Shown here: positions 9,732-19,760 of the stretch, piece after piece
How positions within the stretch are numbered: the first letter of the stretch is position 1
Layout of the letters: each line of letters starts with the position of its first letter
The notes under the pieces: generated by a model
Seen by the model: only the letters and a program-made list of their open reading frames with translations
What the model was told of the DNA's origin: nothing
Databases searched by the model: none
Origin: Enterobacter cloacae
Lineage (GTDB): Bacteria > Pseudomonadota > Gammaproteobacteria > Enterobacterales > Enterobacteriaceae
DNA: 64,000 bases
Assembly (NCBI RefSeq): GCF_011078175.1
Contig: NZ_JAALCJ010000005.1
Location: 124,001 to 188,000, forward strand
Direction: 5' to 3'
Position numbers and translations under genes: made by a program

Positions 9732-10504
9732 AGCGTGTCCTTTGTTCGATGACGCAGTATCTGAGCCAGACTCGCGGCAACCGCATCCGGGTTGTCCCGG
9801 TGGGCGTTGTGTCCGGCATGGGGGATAGCATGGCGCGTGGCGTTAAGTTCAGCGGCGATAGCTGCAAACTTCCCGTCACGTTCGCCATAGAGATAGTCAA
9901 AAGAAAAATCACGCGCGGTGAGCGCGGGACGTAAATCAGGCTGAACGGCAAGCGAGGTGGCTTCCAGCATCTCTGCCAGCCTCGGGCCGTTGTTCCGGCT
10001 GCGCAGCGCGATCAGCGCGTGGCGCTGTACTTCCGTAAGGGAGGCAAAGACCGGCTGTTGATACCAGTCGGCAAAGACGGCTTCCAGCGGCTCACTGCGA
10101 AAACGTGACGCCCAGCGTCGGTCAGCGATCTGCCGCGCCTGGCGCGCATCGGTATCTTGCAGGCCCGGGTGTCCACCCTCCACAATCACCCCGTCTAGCC
10201 CCGCAGGGTGCTGGCAGGCATGAAACATCGCAATGCGGCCGCCGAGGGAGTACCCTATCAGCCAGTATTTTAGTATGTTGTAACTAAAAAGAGTGTGCGT
10301 GAGCAACTCGCTCATCTCTGCAAATCCCGCCACGCCCGTCTCTGCTGAACCACCGTGTCCGGGCAGGTCAAGGTAGAGCCGGGGATAGTCATCCAGCGAC
10401 GCCCCAACGGCCTGCCACTCGCGAGAGTCGCCGGAAAAGCCGTGCAGGAAAACCAGCCAGGGGGAGCCTGGTTTTCCGGGCCGAGTGACGCCTGCGAGGA
10501 TCAC
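9728..10504 (-). CDS. menH: SHCHC synthase MenH
   Basis: Alpha/beta hydrolase of 258 residues that eliminates pyruvate from SEPHCHC to give SHCHC. The N-terminal [15 protein letters not shown] holds the oxyanion loop, [12 protein letters not shown] the nucleophile Ser, and HAGHNAH the catalytic His. The start codon is GTG at 10504, overlapping the menD stop (GTGA), and the following [13 protein letters not shown] aligns with the E. coli start region. The short C-terminal overlap with menB continues the tight men layout. Confidence 0.93.
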   Translation of the reverse strand: MILAGVTRPGKPGSPWLVFLHGFSGDSREWQAVGASLDDYPRLYLDLPGHGGSAETGVAGFAEMSELLTHTLFSYNILKYWLIGYSLGGRIAMFHACQHPAGLDGVIVEGGHPGLQDTDARQARQIADRRWASRFRSEPLEAVFADWYQQPVFASLTEVQRHALIALRSRNNGPRLAEMLEATSLAVQPDLRPALTARDFSFDYLYGERDGKFAAIAAELNATRHAIPHAGHNAHRDNPDAVAASLAQILRHRTKDTL

Positions 10505-12171
10505 AGGTGGCTCACCTGCGCCAGCAGATGTTGCAGCTTCTGCGCGCCGTCCGAATCGTTAACCACCAGCTCAATCAGCGTTGCGCCAGGCTGTCGCCAG
10601 GCGGCGTTCAGCACCGTTTCCAGCGCGTCCCAGCTTTCCGGGCGATGGTACTTAAGGCTGAACATGGCGGCGGCGTGTTTGAACTGCACGTTTTGCGGCA
10701 TCAGATAGAAGCGCTCACGTTCGCTTTGCGGCGTCGGCAGCAGGGAGAAAATCTGCCCGCCGTTGTTGTTAACGACAATTAGCACGAACGGGGCCGACGC
10801 CTGACGCAGGAGCGCCAGCGCGTTGAGATCGTAGAGGGCTGAGAGATCCCCCACAATCGCCAGCGTGGATTTCGCGCTGGCCCTCTGTACGCCAGCGGCG
10901 GTGGAGATCAGGCCGTCAATGCCGCTCGCGCCCCGGTTGCTGTACACCGGGTAACCTGCGGGCAGCTGCGAAAAGGCGTCAATCAGGCGTACCACCAGGC
11001 TGTTACCGACAAAAAGTTGCCCCTGCTCGGGAAGGTATTTGCGGATACGGTGCGCCAGACCGGCTTCACTGAACGCCTCGCACTGCGCTTTGGTAAGCTC
11101 CCACGCCTGACGCGAAAGCTCGGGGATCTCAACCGCCCAGGGTTTGCGTTTTTCCGCCGGATGCAATTCCAGCCACCGCTCAACGTCGCTGACCAGCCTG
11201 CGACCGCGATGGTGGGCCGGGTCAAGGCGTCCTTCGAGCGGATCCACCAGCCAGTACTCTTCCGGCGTACAGGTGGCCTGCCACTGGAGCAGACGCTTGC
11301 CCGTCAGGCTCGATCCCAGCTGGACGACAATTTGTGCCTGCGCAAGCTCGGTGACCGCCTTCGCGTTTCCCAGCCAGAGATCCGCGCAGGGCAGCGGCTG
11401 GCCCGTCTGGGAAAGCACGTCGCCAATCAGCGGCCAGCCAAGCGTGTGTGCCCACTCCGCCGCCAGCCTCCCTTCCGCCGCGCTCATCCGCCCGGCAATG
11501 ACCACGCCGCGCTTCTGGCGCCAGAAGAACCAGTCGCGCTGTTTCTCGCTTTCCAGATGCGTCTGCTCGCGCAGCCAGGGTTTTTCGCTTTCCCACCAGT
11601 CTCCCAGCGTTTGTTGCCAGGCGAGGCCAGTATCGTTCATTTCGCCGTACAGCGGCTCGGCAAAGGGGCAGTTAATGTGCAGCCCGCCGCTGCGCAGTGC
11701 GTTCATGGCGTGGTCAAGGGTTGAGACCAGCCAGCTGGCGGGAATGTCCTGAGTGGGGCGCGGCAACGAGACCGTCTGTGAAGGATGCGAGGCAAAAATG
11801 CCAGGCTGACGAATCGCCTGGTTAGCACCGCAGTCAATAAGTTCCGGGGGACGGTCGGCGGTGAGTAAAATCAGCTTTTCGCCGGTTAATCCCGCTTCAA
11901 TCAGCGCCGGATAGAGGTTCGCCACCGCCGTGCCGGAGGTGACTATCACCGCCACGGGCGCTTTGCTGACTTTCGCCAGCCCGAGCGCCAGATGGCCGAG
12001 ACCACGCTCGTCAAAATGGGTGTGATGAATGAAAGCCCGGTTTTCCGCCGCAGCAAGGGTGAGCGGCGTGGAGCGAGAGCCCGGGGCAATACACACGTGC
12101 CTGACACCATGACGGGTCAGGGCTTCAAGGATCACCGTCGCCCAGCGTCGGTTAAAAGAACTTACTGACAT
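10501..12171 (-). CDS. menD: SEPHCHC synthase MenD
   Basis: Thiamine diphosphate enzyme of 556 residues that joins 2-oxoglutarate to isochorismate, the first committed menaquinone step. The N-terminal pyrimidine-binding domain has [15 protein letters not shown] and the C-terminal cofactor domain has [13 protein letters not shown] and [15 protein letters not shown], the GDG-type metal motif. [11 protein letters not shown] at 12171 was taken as the start, giving exactly the E. coli length; six extra residues upstream are possible. It lies 88 bases after menF and overlaps menH by four. Confidence 0.96.
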   Translation of the reverse strand: MSVSSFNRRWATVILEALTRHGVRHVCIAPGSRSTPLTLAAAENRAFIHHTHFDERGLGHLALGLAKVSKAPVAVIVTSGTAVANLYPALIEAGLTGEKLILLTADRPPELIDCGANQAIRQPGIFASHPSQTVSLPRPTQDIPASWLVSTLDHAMNALRSGGLHINCPFAEPLYGEMNDTGLAWQQTLGDWWESEKPWLREQTHLESEKQRDWFFWRQKRGVVIAGRMSAAEGRLAAEWAHTLGWPLIGDVLSQTGQPLPCADLWLGNAKAVTELAQAQIVVQLGSSLTGKRLLQWQATCTPEEYWLVDPLEGRLDPAHHRGRRLVSDVERWLELHPAEKRKPWAVEIPELSRQAWELTKAQCEAFSEAGLAHRIRKYLPEQGQLFVGNSLVVRLIDAFSQLPAGYPVYSNRGASGIDGLISTAAGVQRASAKSTLAIVGDLSALYDLNALALLRQASAPFVLIVVNNNGGQIFSLLPTPQSERERFYLMPQNVQFKHAAAMFSLKYHRPESWDALETVLNAAWRQPGATLIELVVNDSDGAQKLQHLLAQVSHL

Positions 12172-12259
12172 GAGATTGTCCAGTATCAAGAATGCGACAC
12201 AGTATAAATAATAGAAAAAGTCAGAATTTTGATATGAATCGGGATTGCACGAATCAGTA

Positions 12260-13555
12260 TTAATCCCTCAGGAGGAGGGAACGCAGCCCGGCGGCCTTGT
12301 TTTCGATCTCCTGCCACTCCTGCTCAGGATCGGAGCCGCTGACGATGCCCGCCCCCGCATAAAGACGCAGCGCGGCGTCCTGAACGCGGGCGGATCGTAA
12401 TGCCACGCAGAATTCGCTTTGATCGCGCGATAAATACCCAGCCGATCCGGCGTACCACTCCCGGTCAAACGGCTCCACGTTCGCGATAAACTCTCGCGCC
12501 GCCTGACGCGGCAGCCCGGCCACCGCCGCGGTTGGTTGCAGAATATGCAAACACTGCTCGTCATCAGGCTGTTTCAGGTCGGTCCAGATACAGCGGCGTA
12601 AATGCTGCACCTTACGCAGACGCAGCACCTGCGCAGGGAGGATCTCCAGCGTCCGCGTATGGTGCTGAAGACGCTGGCAGATATCTTCCACCACCAGCAT
12701 ATTTTCCCGCTGATTTTTATCGTCGTTCATCAGCCAGTCGCCCAGACGCTGGGCCTGCTTATCGTCAGAATGGCTGGCGACGGTGCCTGCCAGCGCTTCG
12801 GTGCGCAGCAGCGTGCCGCGTCGCCGCCACAGGCGCTCGGGGGTCGAGCCAAGAAACGCGTTGCCGGCGTCGAAGACCATGCAAAAATGATAGCAGTTGA
12901 GGTTTAGCGCGCGGCTGGCGGCCATCAGCGCGATGGCGTTCACGGGCTGCTGGCATTCAACATCGGTAGCACGTGCGAGCACCACTTTCTCAAAATCGCC
13001 TCGAGCAATGGTATCCGTTGCCTGACGGATCAACGCCAGCCATTCCGGTTTTTCAGGATGATGGGTTTCCTGCACAACATGAACAGACAACGGGCGGATC
13101 GGCGCGGCGTCGCGCAGATTATTGACAAAATTTAGCGCTTCACGGGCATCTTCCCGCAGCGACGTTTCACTCCACAGTTGCAGACGCAGCGTGGCGACCC
13201 CACCAGACCGTTGCCAGAGAAGACGCGGTAAAAATAGCTTGCCCTGCGCGGGGTTGAAGGCGTTCAGGCCGCAGATACGGGTGTCACTGGCTACGTCATG
13301 GGTGTGCAAAAATCGCGAGGCCGAGGCCAGAGAATCAAACTGGGCGAGGCTTCCGAGCGCGGCAAGTTCTTCATCGCCGTTGCGCTGTTGCCAGTAAAAC
13401 TGAGGATAGCATCTCTGCACACCCAGCCAGGCCAGCGGATCGAAGGCGTCGTTTAACGGGAAAGAGACATCGAAATGGCGTAAACCAGGTGTAGCAGGCA
13501 ATGCTTGCGCAAGCTGAGTGCGCAGGCTTTGCAGCGCGAGGAAAATCGAGTGCAC
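12260..13555 (-). CDS. menF: Isochorismate synthase MenF
   Basis: Chorismate-utilising enzyme of 431 residues that makes isochorismate for menaquinone. The C-terminal catalytic domain carries [47 protein letters not shown] and [22 protein letters not shown], all standard for the family. The start is GTG at 13555, preceded by AGGGAGAGG, and gives the same length as E. coli MenF. It is first in the men operon. The N-terminal third differs more from E. coli than the catalytic part, as usual for this protein. Confidence 0.95.
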   Translation of the reverse strand: MHSIFLALQSLRTQLAQALPATPGLRHFDVSFPLNDAFDPLAWLGVQRCYPQFYWQQRNGDEELAALGSLAQFDSLASASRFLHTHDVASDTRICGLNAFNPAQGKLFLPRLLWQRSGGVATLRLQLWSETSLREDAREALNFVNNLRDAAPIRPLSVHVVQETHHPEKPEWLALIRQATDTIARGDFEKVVLARATDVECQQPVNAIALMAASRALNLNCYHFCMVFDAGNAFLGSTPERLWRRRGTLLRTEALAGTVASHSDDKQAQRLGDWLMNDDKNQRENMLVVEDICQRLQHHTRTLEILPAQVLRLRKVQHLRRCIWTDLKQPDDEQCLHILQPTAAVAGLPRQAAREFIANVEPFDREWYAGSAGYLSRDQSEFCVALRSARVQDAALRLYAGAGIVSGSDPEQEWQEIENKAAGLRSLLLRD

Positions 13556-13582
13556 GCGAACCTCTCCCTGTTAAAGCCTTAT

Positions 13583-13617
13583 ATTATACGGGGTACTGAC
13601 GATAAATAGCAGTACCC
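13583..13617 (-). promoter_or_regulatory. Candidate menF promoter with upstream hairpin
   Basis: On the minus strand a perfect TATAAT (13588-13583) lies 28 bases before the menF GTG, but no good -35 is present. Immediately upstream is an 8-base-pair hairpin, GGGTACTG/CAGTACCC (13591-13617, 11-base loop). It lacks a following T-run, so it is not a clear elaB terminator and may overlap the -35 region. Confidence 0.4.
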
Positions 13618-13641
13618 ACGTGTAGGGAGTGGTTTACCGGC

Positions 13642-13947
13642 TTAACGACGGGCTAACAGCAGACCCAGCACCAGCCCTACGGCCGCCCCAACCCCAATGC
13701 CCTGCCACGGTTTTTCATGCACATAATCGTCGGCACGATAAACCGCCTGTTTGGCGCGGTAGTAGTAATTGTCGGAGGCGTTACTGACGCGGTTTTTCAC
13801 GTCATGCAGCGCCTGCTCGGCGCGGGCTTTGAGCTCAATGTACTTCTGATCGGCAGGATCGCCTGAAGAGCGCAGCACTTCTTCCAGCGTTTCGCTTAGC
13901 AGCGTCAGGTCGTCGTCGACTCGGGTATCCCAGGATTGAAATGACAT
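13642..13947 (-). CDS. elaB: Stress-response tail-anchored protein ElaB
   Basis: Small protein of 101 residues in the ElaB/YqjD/YgaM family, which bind the inner membrane through a C-terminal anchor and associate with ribosomes in stationary phase. The soluble part (DDDLTLLSETLEEVLRSSGD) is helical and charged. The C-terminus GIGVGAAVGLVLGLLLARR is a glycine-rich membrane segment. MSFQSWDTR at 13947 follows GGAG at a proper distance and gives the E. coli length; a start four codons upstream is less likely. Confidence 0.93.
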   Translation of the reverse strand: MSFQSWDTRVDDDLTLLSETLEEVLRSSGDPADQKYIELKARAEQALHDVKNRVSNASDNYYYRAKQAVYRADDYVHEKPWQGIGVGAAVGLVLGLLLARR

Positions 13948-13997
13948 ATTTTTCTCCATGTTAGTACACCAGTCCGATAACTATAGACAACCTCTCG

Positions 13998-14462
13998 CTA
14001 TTGCGCCTGTTTCGCTTCGCGCGCCATGCCAATGTGTGGGATGCCGTCTTCGTCGTAAATGTCCGTGACGGGGGTAAAACCAAAATGGCCATAGAATGAT
14101 TGCAAATGCGCCTGCGCGCCCAGGTATAACGCCTTGCCCGGCCACTGTTTCTGGCATGCGTCCAGCGTTTTTTCCATCAGCTGATAGCCCAGCTTTTCAC
14201 CGCGCGCGCGGCCGCTGATAATGACGCGGCCAATGACGACAGGATCAAAATCCTCTTCGCTTTTCAGAATCCTCGCATACGCCACCAGCTCGTTATCGCG
14301 CCAGCCGAGGATGTGCCGGTTCTCGCCGACCAGGTCATCGCCGTCGATATCCTGATAGGGGCAGGTTTGTTCAACCACAAAGACTTCGCAGCGCAGCTTG
14401 AGCAGGGCGTAGAGTGATTGCACGGTCAGTTCGCTGTGGTGTAGATCTTGCCACTGGATCAT
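13998..14462 (-). CDS. elaA: GNAT family acetyltransferase ElaA
   Basis: Predicted N-acetyltransferase of 154 residues. The acetyl-CoA site is seen in [22 protein letters not shown], and the C-terminal [23 protein letters not shown] is strongly conserved with E. coli ElaA. The substrate is unknown. The start at 14462 ([12 protein letters not shown]) lies behind AAGGAGAAAC. It is divergent from rbn, and the 71 bases between them must hold both promoters. elaB follows 50 bases downstream on the same strand. Confidence 0.93.
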   Translation of the reverse strand: MIQWQDLHHSELTVQSLYALLKLRCEVFVVEQTCPYQDIDGDDLVGENRHILGWRDNELVAYARILKSEEDFDPVVIGRVIISGRARGEKLGYQLMEKTLDACQKQWPGKALYLGAQAHLQSFYGHFGFTPVTDIYDEDGIPHIGMAREAKQAQ

Positions 14463-14533
14463 GTGTTTCTCCTTCCTGGGGTTCATCACGTTATACTAAA
14501 CCCCTTCCCATTCGGCAAAGGGCTGATTGCGTT

Positions 14534-15451
14534 ATGGAACTGATTTTTCTGGGTACGTCCGCCGGGGTGCCAACCCGCTCACGAAACGTGACGGCGATTC
14601 TGCTGGATCTTAAGCATCCTACCCGCGGTGGACTGTGGCTGTTTGACTGCGGTGAGGGCACACAGCATCAGCTGCTGCATACCGCGTATCACCCCGGCAA
14701 GCTGGACAAAATATTTATCACCCATCTGCACGGCGACCACCTGTTTGGCCTGCCGGGCCTGCTGTGTAGCCGTTCGATGGCCGGTAACGCTAACCCTCTG
14801 ACCATTTATGGCCCTGCGGGCATTCAGGAATTTGTTGAAACCACGCTGCGCCTGAGCGGCTCGTGGACCGACTATCCGCTGGAGGTGGTTGAGATCGGCG
14901 AAGGCCAAGTCTTCGACGACGGAGATTATCGGGTGCACGCTTACCCGCTTAACCATCCGGTGGAATGCTACGGCTATCGCGTTGAGGAGCATGACAAGCC
15001 CGGCGCGCTGAACGCCGCTGCGTTACAGGCCGATGGGGTGAAACCTGGCCCGCTGTTCCAGCGTCTGAAGCACGGCGAGACCGTTACGCTGGAAGACGGG
15101 CGCGTCATCAACGGTCAGGATTATCTCGCGCCGCCGCAGCCGGGCAAAAAACTGGCTATTTTTGGCGATACCGCTCCCTGCCCTTCAGCGCTCAGGCTAG
15201 CTGAGGGCGTGGATGTAATGGTGCATGAGGCAACGCTGGAAGCGGCGATGGAAGAAAAGGCCAACAGCCGGGGACACAGTTCAACGCGTCAGGCGGCACA
15301 GCTGGCGCGTGAGGCTGGCGTCCGGAAACTGATTGTCACTCACGTCAGCTCACGCTATGACGTCCGCGGCTGTGAAAGCCTGCTGGCAGAGTGCCAGGAG
15401 GTGTTCCCGGCATGCGAGCTGGCGGAAGATTTTGCTCAGGTCAGCGTTTAG
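14534..15451 (+). CDS. rbn: Ribonuclease BN / RNase Z
   Basis: Metallo-beta-lactamase ribonuclease of 305 residues (also called ElaC) acting on tRNA 3' ends. Zinc ligands appear in [15 protein letters not shown] (His64, His66, Asp68, His69), and later in [16 protein letters not shown] and the THVSSRYD segment near the C-terminus. The ATG at 14534 gives the exact E. coli length; upstream in-frame codons would run into the elaA promoter region. Its TAG stop touches the -35 region of the cheV promoter. Confidence 0.96.
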   Translation: MELIFLGTSAGVPTRSRNVTAILLDLKHPTRGGLWLFDCGEGTQHQLLHTAYHPGKLDKIFITHLHGDHLFGLPGLLCSRSMAGNANPLTIYGPAGIQEFVETTLRLSGSWTDYPLEVVEIGEGQVFDDGDYRVHAYPLNHPVECYGYRVEEHDKPGALNAAALQADGVKPGPLFQRLKHGETVTLEDGRVINGQDYLAPPQPGKKLAIFGDTAPCPSALRLAEGVDVMVHEATLEAAMEEKANSRGHSSTRQAAQLAREAGVRKLIVTHVSSRYDVRGCESLLAECQEVFPACELAEDFAQVSV

Positions 15452-15454
15452 TCC

Positions 15455-15481
15455 TTCATTTTTCCCTCAGAGTGCCGATAA
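15455..15481 (+). promoter_or_regulatory. Flagellar sigma-28 (FliA) type promoter for cheV
   Basis: GCCGATAA at 15474-15481 is an exact match to the sigma-28 -10 consensus. Eleven bases upstream, TTCATTTT (15455-15462) matches 5 of 8 positions of the -35 consensus TAAAGTTT. Transcription would start about 30 bases before the cheV ATG. This would make cheV a late flagellar gene. Confidence 0.75.
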
Positions 15482-15515
15482 CGATTAAAAGGCCAGCATT
15501 TCTCTTGAGGGTAGA

Positions 15516-16520
15516 ATGGATAATTTCCAGAAAGATATTGATGACAGGGCGAACCTGACCCTGTCCAACCGTTTTGAACTGTTGCTGTTCCGTCTCGGCA
15601 CCTCTCTGAACGAAAATAAATCCGAGCTGTTCGGCATCAACGTGTTCAAACTGCGCGAAATTGTGCCGATGCCGGCCTTCACCAAACCGGCGGGGATGAA
15701 GTCTCCTCTGATGGGGATGGTGAACATTCGCGACCAGGTAATCCCGGTGATCGATCTGGCCGCTGTCGCTGGCTGCAAGCCAGCCACCGGGCTGAACATC
15801 CTGCTCATCACCGAATATGCCCGCAGCGTGCAGGCGTTCGCCGTGGAATCGGTGGAAAACATCATGCGTCTGGACTGGAAGCAGGTGCACGCCGCGGAAA
15901 CCGCCGTCAGCGGTCGCTACATCACCAGCATTGCCTGCCTGGATGAGAAGACCGATACTAACGATCTGGCGATGGTGCTGGACGTGGAGCAGATCCTGTA
16001 TGACATCACCCCGGCGAACCACGATCTGCACGCTACCCATCTGGAAACCACTAAATTCAACATCAAGCCCGGCTCTGTCGCGATTGTTGCAGAAGATTCG
16101 AAAGTAGCGCGCTCAATGCTGGAGAAGGGATTGCAGGCGATGCAGATCCCGGCCCAGCTGCATATCACCGGCAAAGACGCGTGGGAGAAAATCACTCTGC
16201 TGGCCGCGCAGGCTCAGGCTGAAGGCGTTCCCGTTACCGATAAGATCGCCCTGGTATTAACCGACCTCGAAATGCCGGAGATGGATGGCTTTACGCTGAC
16301 GCGCAAAATCAAAACCGACCCGGTACTGAAAGATATTCCGGTGGTGATCCACTCGTCTCTTTCCGGCAATGCGAATGAAGATCATATTCGCAAAGTGAAA
16401 GCTGACGGCTACGTGGCGAAGTTTGAGCTGAACGAGCTGTCGTCGGTGATTGAGGAAGTGCTGGATCGGTCGATGAAGAAGATTGAAGGGCCGTTGATTA
16501 GCCGCAAGCAGCTGGCTTAG
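15516..16520 (+). CDS. cheV: Chemotaxis coupling/response regulator protein CheV
   Basis: Fusion protein of 334 residues that couples chemoreceptors to the CheA kinase. Residues about 20-170 form a CheW-like domain (ELFGINVFKLREIV, MGMVNIRDQVIPVIDLAA), and about 190-325 a receiver domain with AEDSKVAR, phospho-acceptor Asp in LVLTDLEMPEMDGF and the switch residues VVIHSSLSG. E. coli K-12 lacks cheV at this site, whereas Salmonella has it between the rbn and nuo genes. The ribosome site is GAGGG. A REP-like element and a two-way terminator separate it from the convergent nuoN. Confidence 0.94.
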   Translation: MDNFQKDIDDRANLTLSNRFELLLFRLGTSLNENKSELFGINVFKLREIVPMPAFTKPAGMKSPLMGMVNIRDQVIPVIDLAAVAGCKPATGLNILLITEYARSVQAFAVESVENIMRLDWKQVHAAETAVSGRYITSIACLDEKTDTNDLAMVLDVEQILYDITPANHDLHATHLETTKFNIKPGSVAIVAEDSKVARSMLEKGLQAMQIPAQLHITGKDAWEKITLLAAQAQAEGVPVTDKIALVLTDLEMPEMDGFTLTRKIKTDPVLKDIPVVIHSSLSGNANEDHIRKVKADGYVAKFELNELSSVIEEVLDRSMKKIEGPLISRKQLA

Positions 16521-16590
16521 TCGGGTGGCACTACGCTTACCCGACCTGCAAAACCCGTAGGCCTTGCAAGCGTAGCGCCGCTGGGCATGT
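16521..16590. repeat. REP-like element after cheV
   Basis: The stretch contains TCGGGTGGC...TTACCCGACCTGC followed by CCGTAGGCCTTGCAAGCGTAGCGCC, the imperfect palindrome pattern of enterobacterial REP sequences. It lies between convergent cheV and nuoN, a usual place for such elements. Confidence 0.6.
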
Positions 16591-16610
16591 TTTACTCTGT
16601 GCGGGCTGGT

Positions 16611-16652
16611 GCCCTCACACCGGCCCTCTCCCACAGGGAGAGGGAGAAGACC
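16611..16652. repeat. GC-rich hairpin repeat, copy A
   Basis: GCCCTCACACCGG is followed by CCCTCTCCC-ACA-GGGAGAGGG, a nine-base-pair stem with a three-base loop, then AGAAGACC. Nearly the same unit recurs at 53439 and 53543, so it is a dispersed intergenic repeat and not a simple terminator. Confidence 0.75.
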
Positions 16653-16654
16653 AT

Positions 16655-16681
16655 AAAAAAACCCGCCGAGGCGGGTTTTTT
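16655..16681. terminator. Bidirectional terminator between cheV and nuoN
   Basis: A-run, then CCCGCC-GA-GGCGGG, then T-run: a perfect 12-base-pair inverted repeat including the A/T arms. It works as an intrinsic terminator in either direction and sits between the convergent ends of cheV and the nuo operon. Confidence 0.9.
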
Positions 16682-16690
16682 GCTTTTACC

Positions 16691-18148
16691 TTACATCAAT
16701 GGCATCGCTCGCTGCACGATATCAATCAGCGGCTGCGGATAGATACCGAAGATCAGCACCAGCAGCGCGGAGATCAGCACAACGATACCGCCGGCGCTGT
16801 ACTGCCAGTTGGTAGGTGCATCACGATTAAGCTGCTGAGGTGCGCTCAGGTACAGGCTCACCGCAACGCGCAGATAGTAGTAGAGACCAATCGCGGAGCC
16901 GATAACGACACCAGCAGTCAGCCACCACAGACCCGCCTGCACACCGACGGCCAGCACGTAGAACTTACCGATAAAGCCCAGCGTCATCGGGATACCCGCC
17001 AGCGAGAGCATCATCACGGTCATTACCGCAGAGAGGATCGGGCGGTGCCAGAACAGACCACGGTAGGAGAACAGGGAATCTGCATCCGGGCCACGGTACG
17101 GGCTGGACATCAGGCTCACCACGCCGAACGCGCCGAGGCTGCTGAACAGGTAACCAGCAAGATACACACCCACGGTTTCCATCGACATCTCACCGCTTTG
17201 CAGCGCAATCAGCGCCACCAGCAGGTAGCCCAGATGGGAGATAGAGGAGTAGCCCAGCAGACGCTTGATATTGGTCTGGCTCAGCGCCATCAGGTTACCG
17301 AAGATGATGGAGACGAACGCGATAATGCCCAGCACCACGCGGACCGCTTCGCTGTCACCCACCGGTGCGTACAGGAACAGACGCATCACCACGCCGAAGA
17401 TAGCGATTTTGCTCGCCGTCGCCAGGAAGGTAGAGACCGGTGCAGGCGCACCCTGGTATACGTCAGGCGTCCACAGGTGGAACGGCACCAGAGAGAGTTT
17501 AAAGCCAAGGCCAACAATCATCATGCCCAGACCCGCCAGCAGCAGCGGCTCATGCATCATGCCGTCGCCGAGGCTCTTGCCGAGCGCCATGAACGAGAGG
17601 TTCCCCGTCTGTGCGTATAGCAGCGCGATACCGAACAGCAGGAACGACGACGCGGCCGCAGACAGGATCGTGTACTTGATACTCGCTTCCAGAGAGCGTT
17701 TCTGACGGAAGGCGTAACCAATAAGGCCGAACAGCGGCAGTGAGATCAGCTCGATACCGAGGAACAGCGCGGCCAGGTGGTTCGCATTCGCCAGCAGAAT
17801 GCCGCCCAGTGCGGCAATCAGTACCAGCAGGTAAAACTCTTCTCTGTTGTCGTTGTACCCTTCGAGCCACGGATACGCAAAGGTACAGGTTGCCAGGCTC
17901 GCCAGCAGCACCAGACCGGTGTAGAGCATGGCGTAACCGTCAACGCGCATCAGCGGCGTGACGTCCATCGCTCCCGCCTGGCCAACAAACCAGAGGGAGA
18001 CTAACGCAGCGTTCAGACCCAGAACGGACAGGGTCGCATTCAGGAAGTGATTGCGTCGCCACGCAATGGAGAGCATCACAACCACCACCGTCAATCCGAC
18101 GATCAGCAGCGGTAGCAGCGCGATCAGTTGTTGTGGAGTTATTGTCAT
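16691..18148 (-). CDS. nuoN: NADH-quinone oxidoreductase subunit N
   Basis: Antiporter-like membrane subunit of complex I, 485 residues, with about 14 hydrophobic helices. Key family segments are [18 protein letters not shown] with the conserved Glu, [20 protein letters not shown] and [18 protein letters not shown] with channel lysines. It is the last gene of the operon, six bases after nuoM. The stop lies 10 bases from the bidirectional terminator. Confidence 0.97.
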   Translation of the reverse strand: MTITPQQLIALLPLLIVGLTVVVVMLSIAWRRNHFLNATLSVLGLNAALVSLWFVGQAGAMDVTPLMRVDGYAMLYTGLVLLASLATCTFAYPWLEGYNDNREEFYLLVLIAALGGILLANANHLAALFLGIELISLPLFGLIGYAFRQKRSLEASIKYTILSAAASSFLLFGIALLYAQTGNLSFMALGKSLGDGMMHEPLLLAGLGMMIVGLGFKLSLVPFHLWTPDVYQGAPAPVSTFLATASKIAIFGVVMRLFLYAPVGDSEAVRVVLGIIAFVSIIFGNLMALSQTNIKRLLGYSSISHLGYLLVALIALQSGEMSMETVGVYLAGYLFSSLGAFGVVSLMSSPYRGPDADSLFSYRGLFWHRPILSAVMTVMMLSLAGIPMTLGFIGKFYVLAVGVQAGLWWLTAGVVIGSAIGLYYYLRVAVSLYLSAPQQLNRDAPTNWQYSAGGIVVLISALLVLIFGIYPQPLIDIVQRAMPLM

Positions 18149-18154
18149 GGCGAA

Positions 18155-19684
18155 TTACGGCCTTGTAGTAGAAGCAGAATTAACAAACCACTGCTGGATG
18201 TTACCCATCGCGGAGTGCGAGGTATCCAGAATCGGCTGCGGATAGAAGCCCAACAGCACCAGCAGTACGACCAGCAGCAGGATGATGAACAGCTCGCGCA
18301 GCGACATCCCCGGCAGTTCTTGTGCAGCAATTTCGCTCTTCGCTTTCCCGAAGTAAGCGCGGTGCAGCATCGCCAGTGAGTAGACGGAAGCGAACACCAG
18401 ACCAAAGGTGGAGATAACGGTGATCGTCGGTACCACGTTGAAGCTGCCGAACAGGATCATAAACTCGCCGACGAAGTTACCGGTACCCGGCATACCCAGG
18501 GTCGCCACCGCGAAGAACATGGACAGCGCTGGCAGCCATTTCATTTTGCCCCACAGACCGCCCATCATACGCATATCGCGGGTGTGCAGACGTTCATACA
18601 GCTGACCACACAGGATAAAGAGCCCGGCTGCGGACAGACCGTGCGCAATCATCTGGATCACCGCCCCCTGGTACGCCAGCTGGCTGCCGGTGTAGATGGC
18701 AATCAGCACGAAGCCCATATGGGAAACGGAAGTGTAAGCAATCAGACGTTTGATGTCGTACTGCGTGAAGGCCATCCACGCACCGTAGAAGATGCCGATC
18801 ACACCCAGCCACATGGCAATCGGCGCGAACTCTGCGGAGGCGTTCGGGAACAGCGGCAGGGAGAAACGCAGCAGACCGTAGGCCGCCGTTTTGAGCAAGA
18901 TACCCGCCAGGTCAACGGAACCCGCCGTTGGCGCCTGAGAGTGCGCGTCTGGCAGCCAGCCGTGCAGCGGTACGACCGGCATTTTCACCGCGAAGGCGAT
19001 GAAGAAGCCCAGCATCAGCAGGTATTCCACGCCGTGGGACATCGGGGTTTTCAGCAGTTCTTCATAGTTGAAAGTCCAGACGCCGGTGGCGTTGTAATGC
19101 ACAAACACCAGCGCCAGGATAGCAATCAACATCACCAGACCACTCGCCTGGGTGTAGATGAAGAACTTGGTAGCCGCCGTGATACGCGTTTTACCGTCGG
19201 ATGCCTTGTGGCCCCACAGCGCGATCAGGAAGTACATCGGCACCAGCATCATCTCCCAGAAGAAGAAGAACAGGAACATATCGATGGCAAGGAACACGCC
19301 GATCACGCCGCCCAGGATCCACATCAGGTTCAGGTGGAAGAATCCCTGGTATTTTTCGATTTCTCGCCAGGAACAGAGTACCGCCAGAACGCCGAGCAGA
19401 CCGGTCAGCACGACCATCAGCAGCGACAGACCGTCAATCGCCAGGTGGATCGTAATACCAAAACGCGGGATCCACGGCAGGATAAACTCAGACTGCCACT
19501 GCGGAAAGCCCGCAGACTGGGTCAGTGAGTAGCCACCCTGCAACCACAGTTGCAGGCCAAGCGCGAGCGTCAATCCCATGGTGATCAGCGCGATCCAGCG
19601 CGGCATCTTCACGCCGAAGCGTTCGGTCTGCCAGCACAGGAAGCCGCCGATGAAGGGAATTAATATTAGCCAGGGTAGTAACAT
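18155..19684 (-). CDS. nuoM: NADH-quinone oxidoreductase subunit M
   Basis: Antiporter-like subunit of 509 residues in the complex I membrane arm, with about 14 helices. FFFWEMMLVPMYFLIALWG holds the key Glu, AVKMPVVPLHGWLPDAHSQAPT the channel Lys and HGWLPDAH motif, and IKRLIAYTSVSHMGFVLIA another conserved Lys. Its length equals that of E. coli NuoM. A GC hairpin in the 76-base gap to nuoL separates it from the preceding gene. Confidence 0.97.
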   Translation of the reverse strand: MLLPWLILIPFIGGFLCWQTERFGVKMPRWIALITMGLTLALGLQLWLQGGYSLTQSAGFPQWQSEFILPWIPRFGITIHLAIDGLSLLMVVLTGLLGVLAVLCSWREIEKYQGFFHLNLMWILGGVIGVFLAIDMFLFFFFWEMMLVPMYFLIALWGHKASDGKTRITAATKFFIYTQASGLVMLIAILALVFVHYNATGVWTFNYEELLKTPMSHGVEYLLMLGFFIAFAVKMPVVPLHGWLPDAHSQAPTAGSVDLAGILLKTAAYGLLRFSLPLFPNASAEFAPIAMWLGVIGIFYGAWMAFTQYDIKRLIAYTSVSHMGFVLIAIYTGSQLAYQGAVIQMIAHGLSAAGLFILCGQLYERLHTRDMRMMGGLWGKMKWLPALSMFFAVATLGMPGTGNFVGEFMILFGSFNVVPTITVISTFGLVFASVYSLAMLHRAYFGKAKSEIAAQELPGMSLRELFIILLLVVLLVLLGFYPQPILDTSHSAMGNIQQWFVNSASTTRP

Positions 19685-19705
19685 GGCGATTTACATTCCT
19701 TTTTA

Positions 19706-19724
19706 AGGCCCCCGGCAGGGGCCT
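19706..19724. other. Intercistronic hairpin between nuoL and nuoM
   Basis: AGGCCCC-CGGCA-GGGGCCT forms a seven-base-pair GC stem inside the largest gap of the distal nuo operon. On the nuo strand it is followed by TTAAAAAGG, so it has no terminator T-run. It may stabilise or process the mRNA. Confidence 0.6.
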
Positions 19725-19760
19725 GATTTTCAACGAATTCGAATAAAATTCACGTAACGA

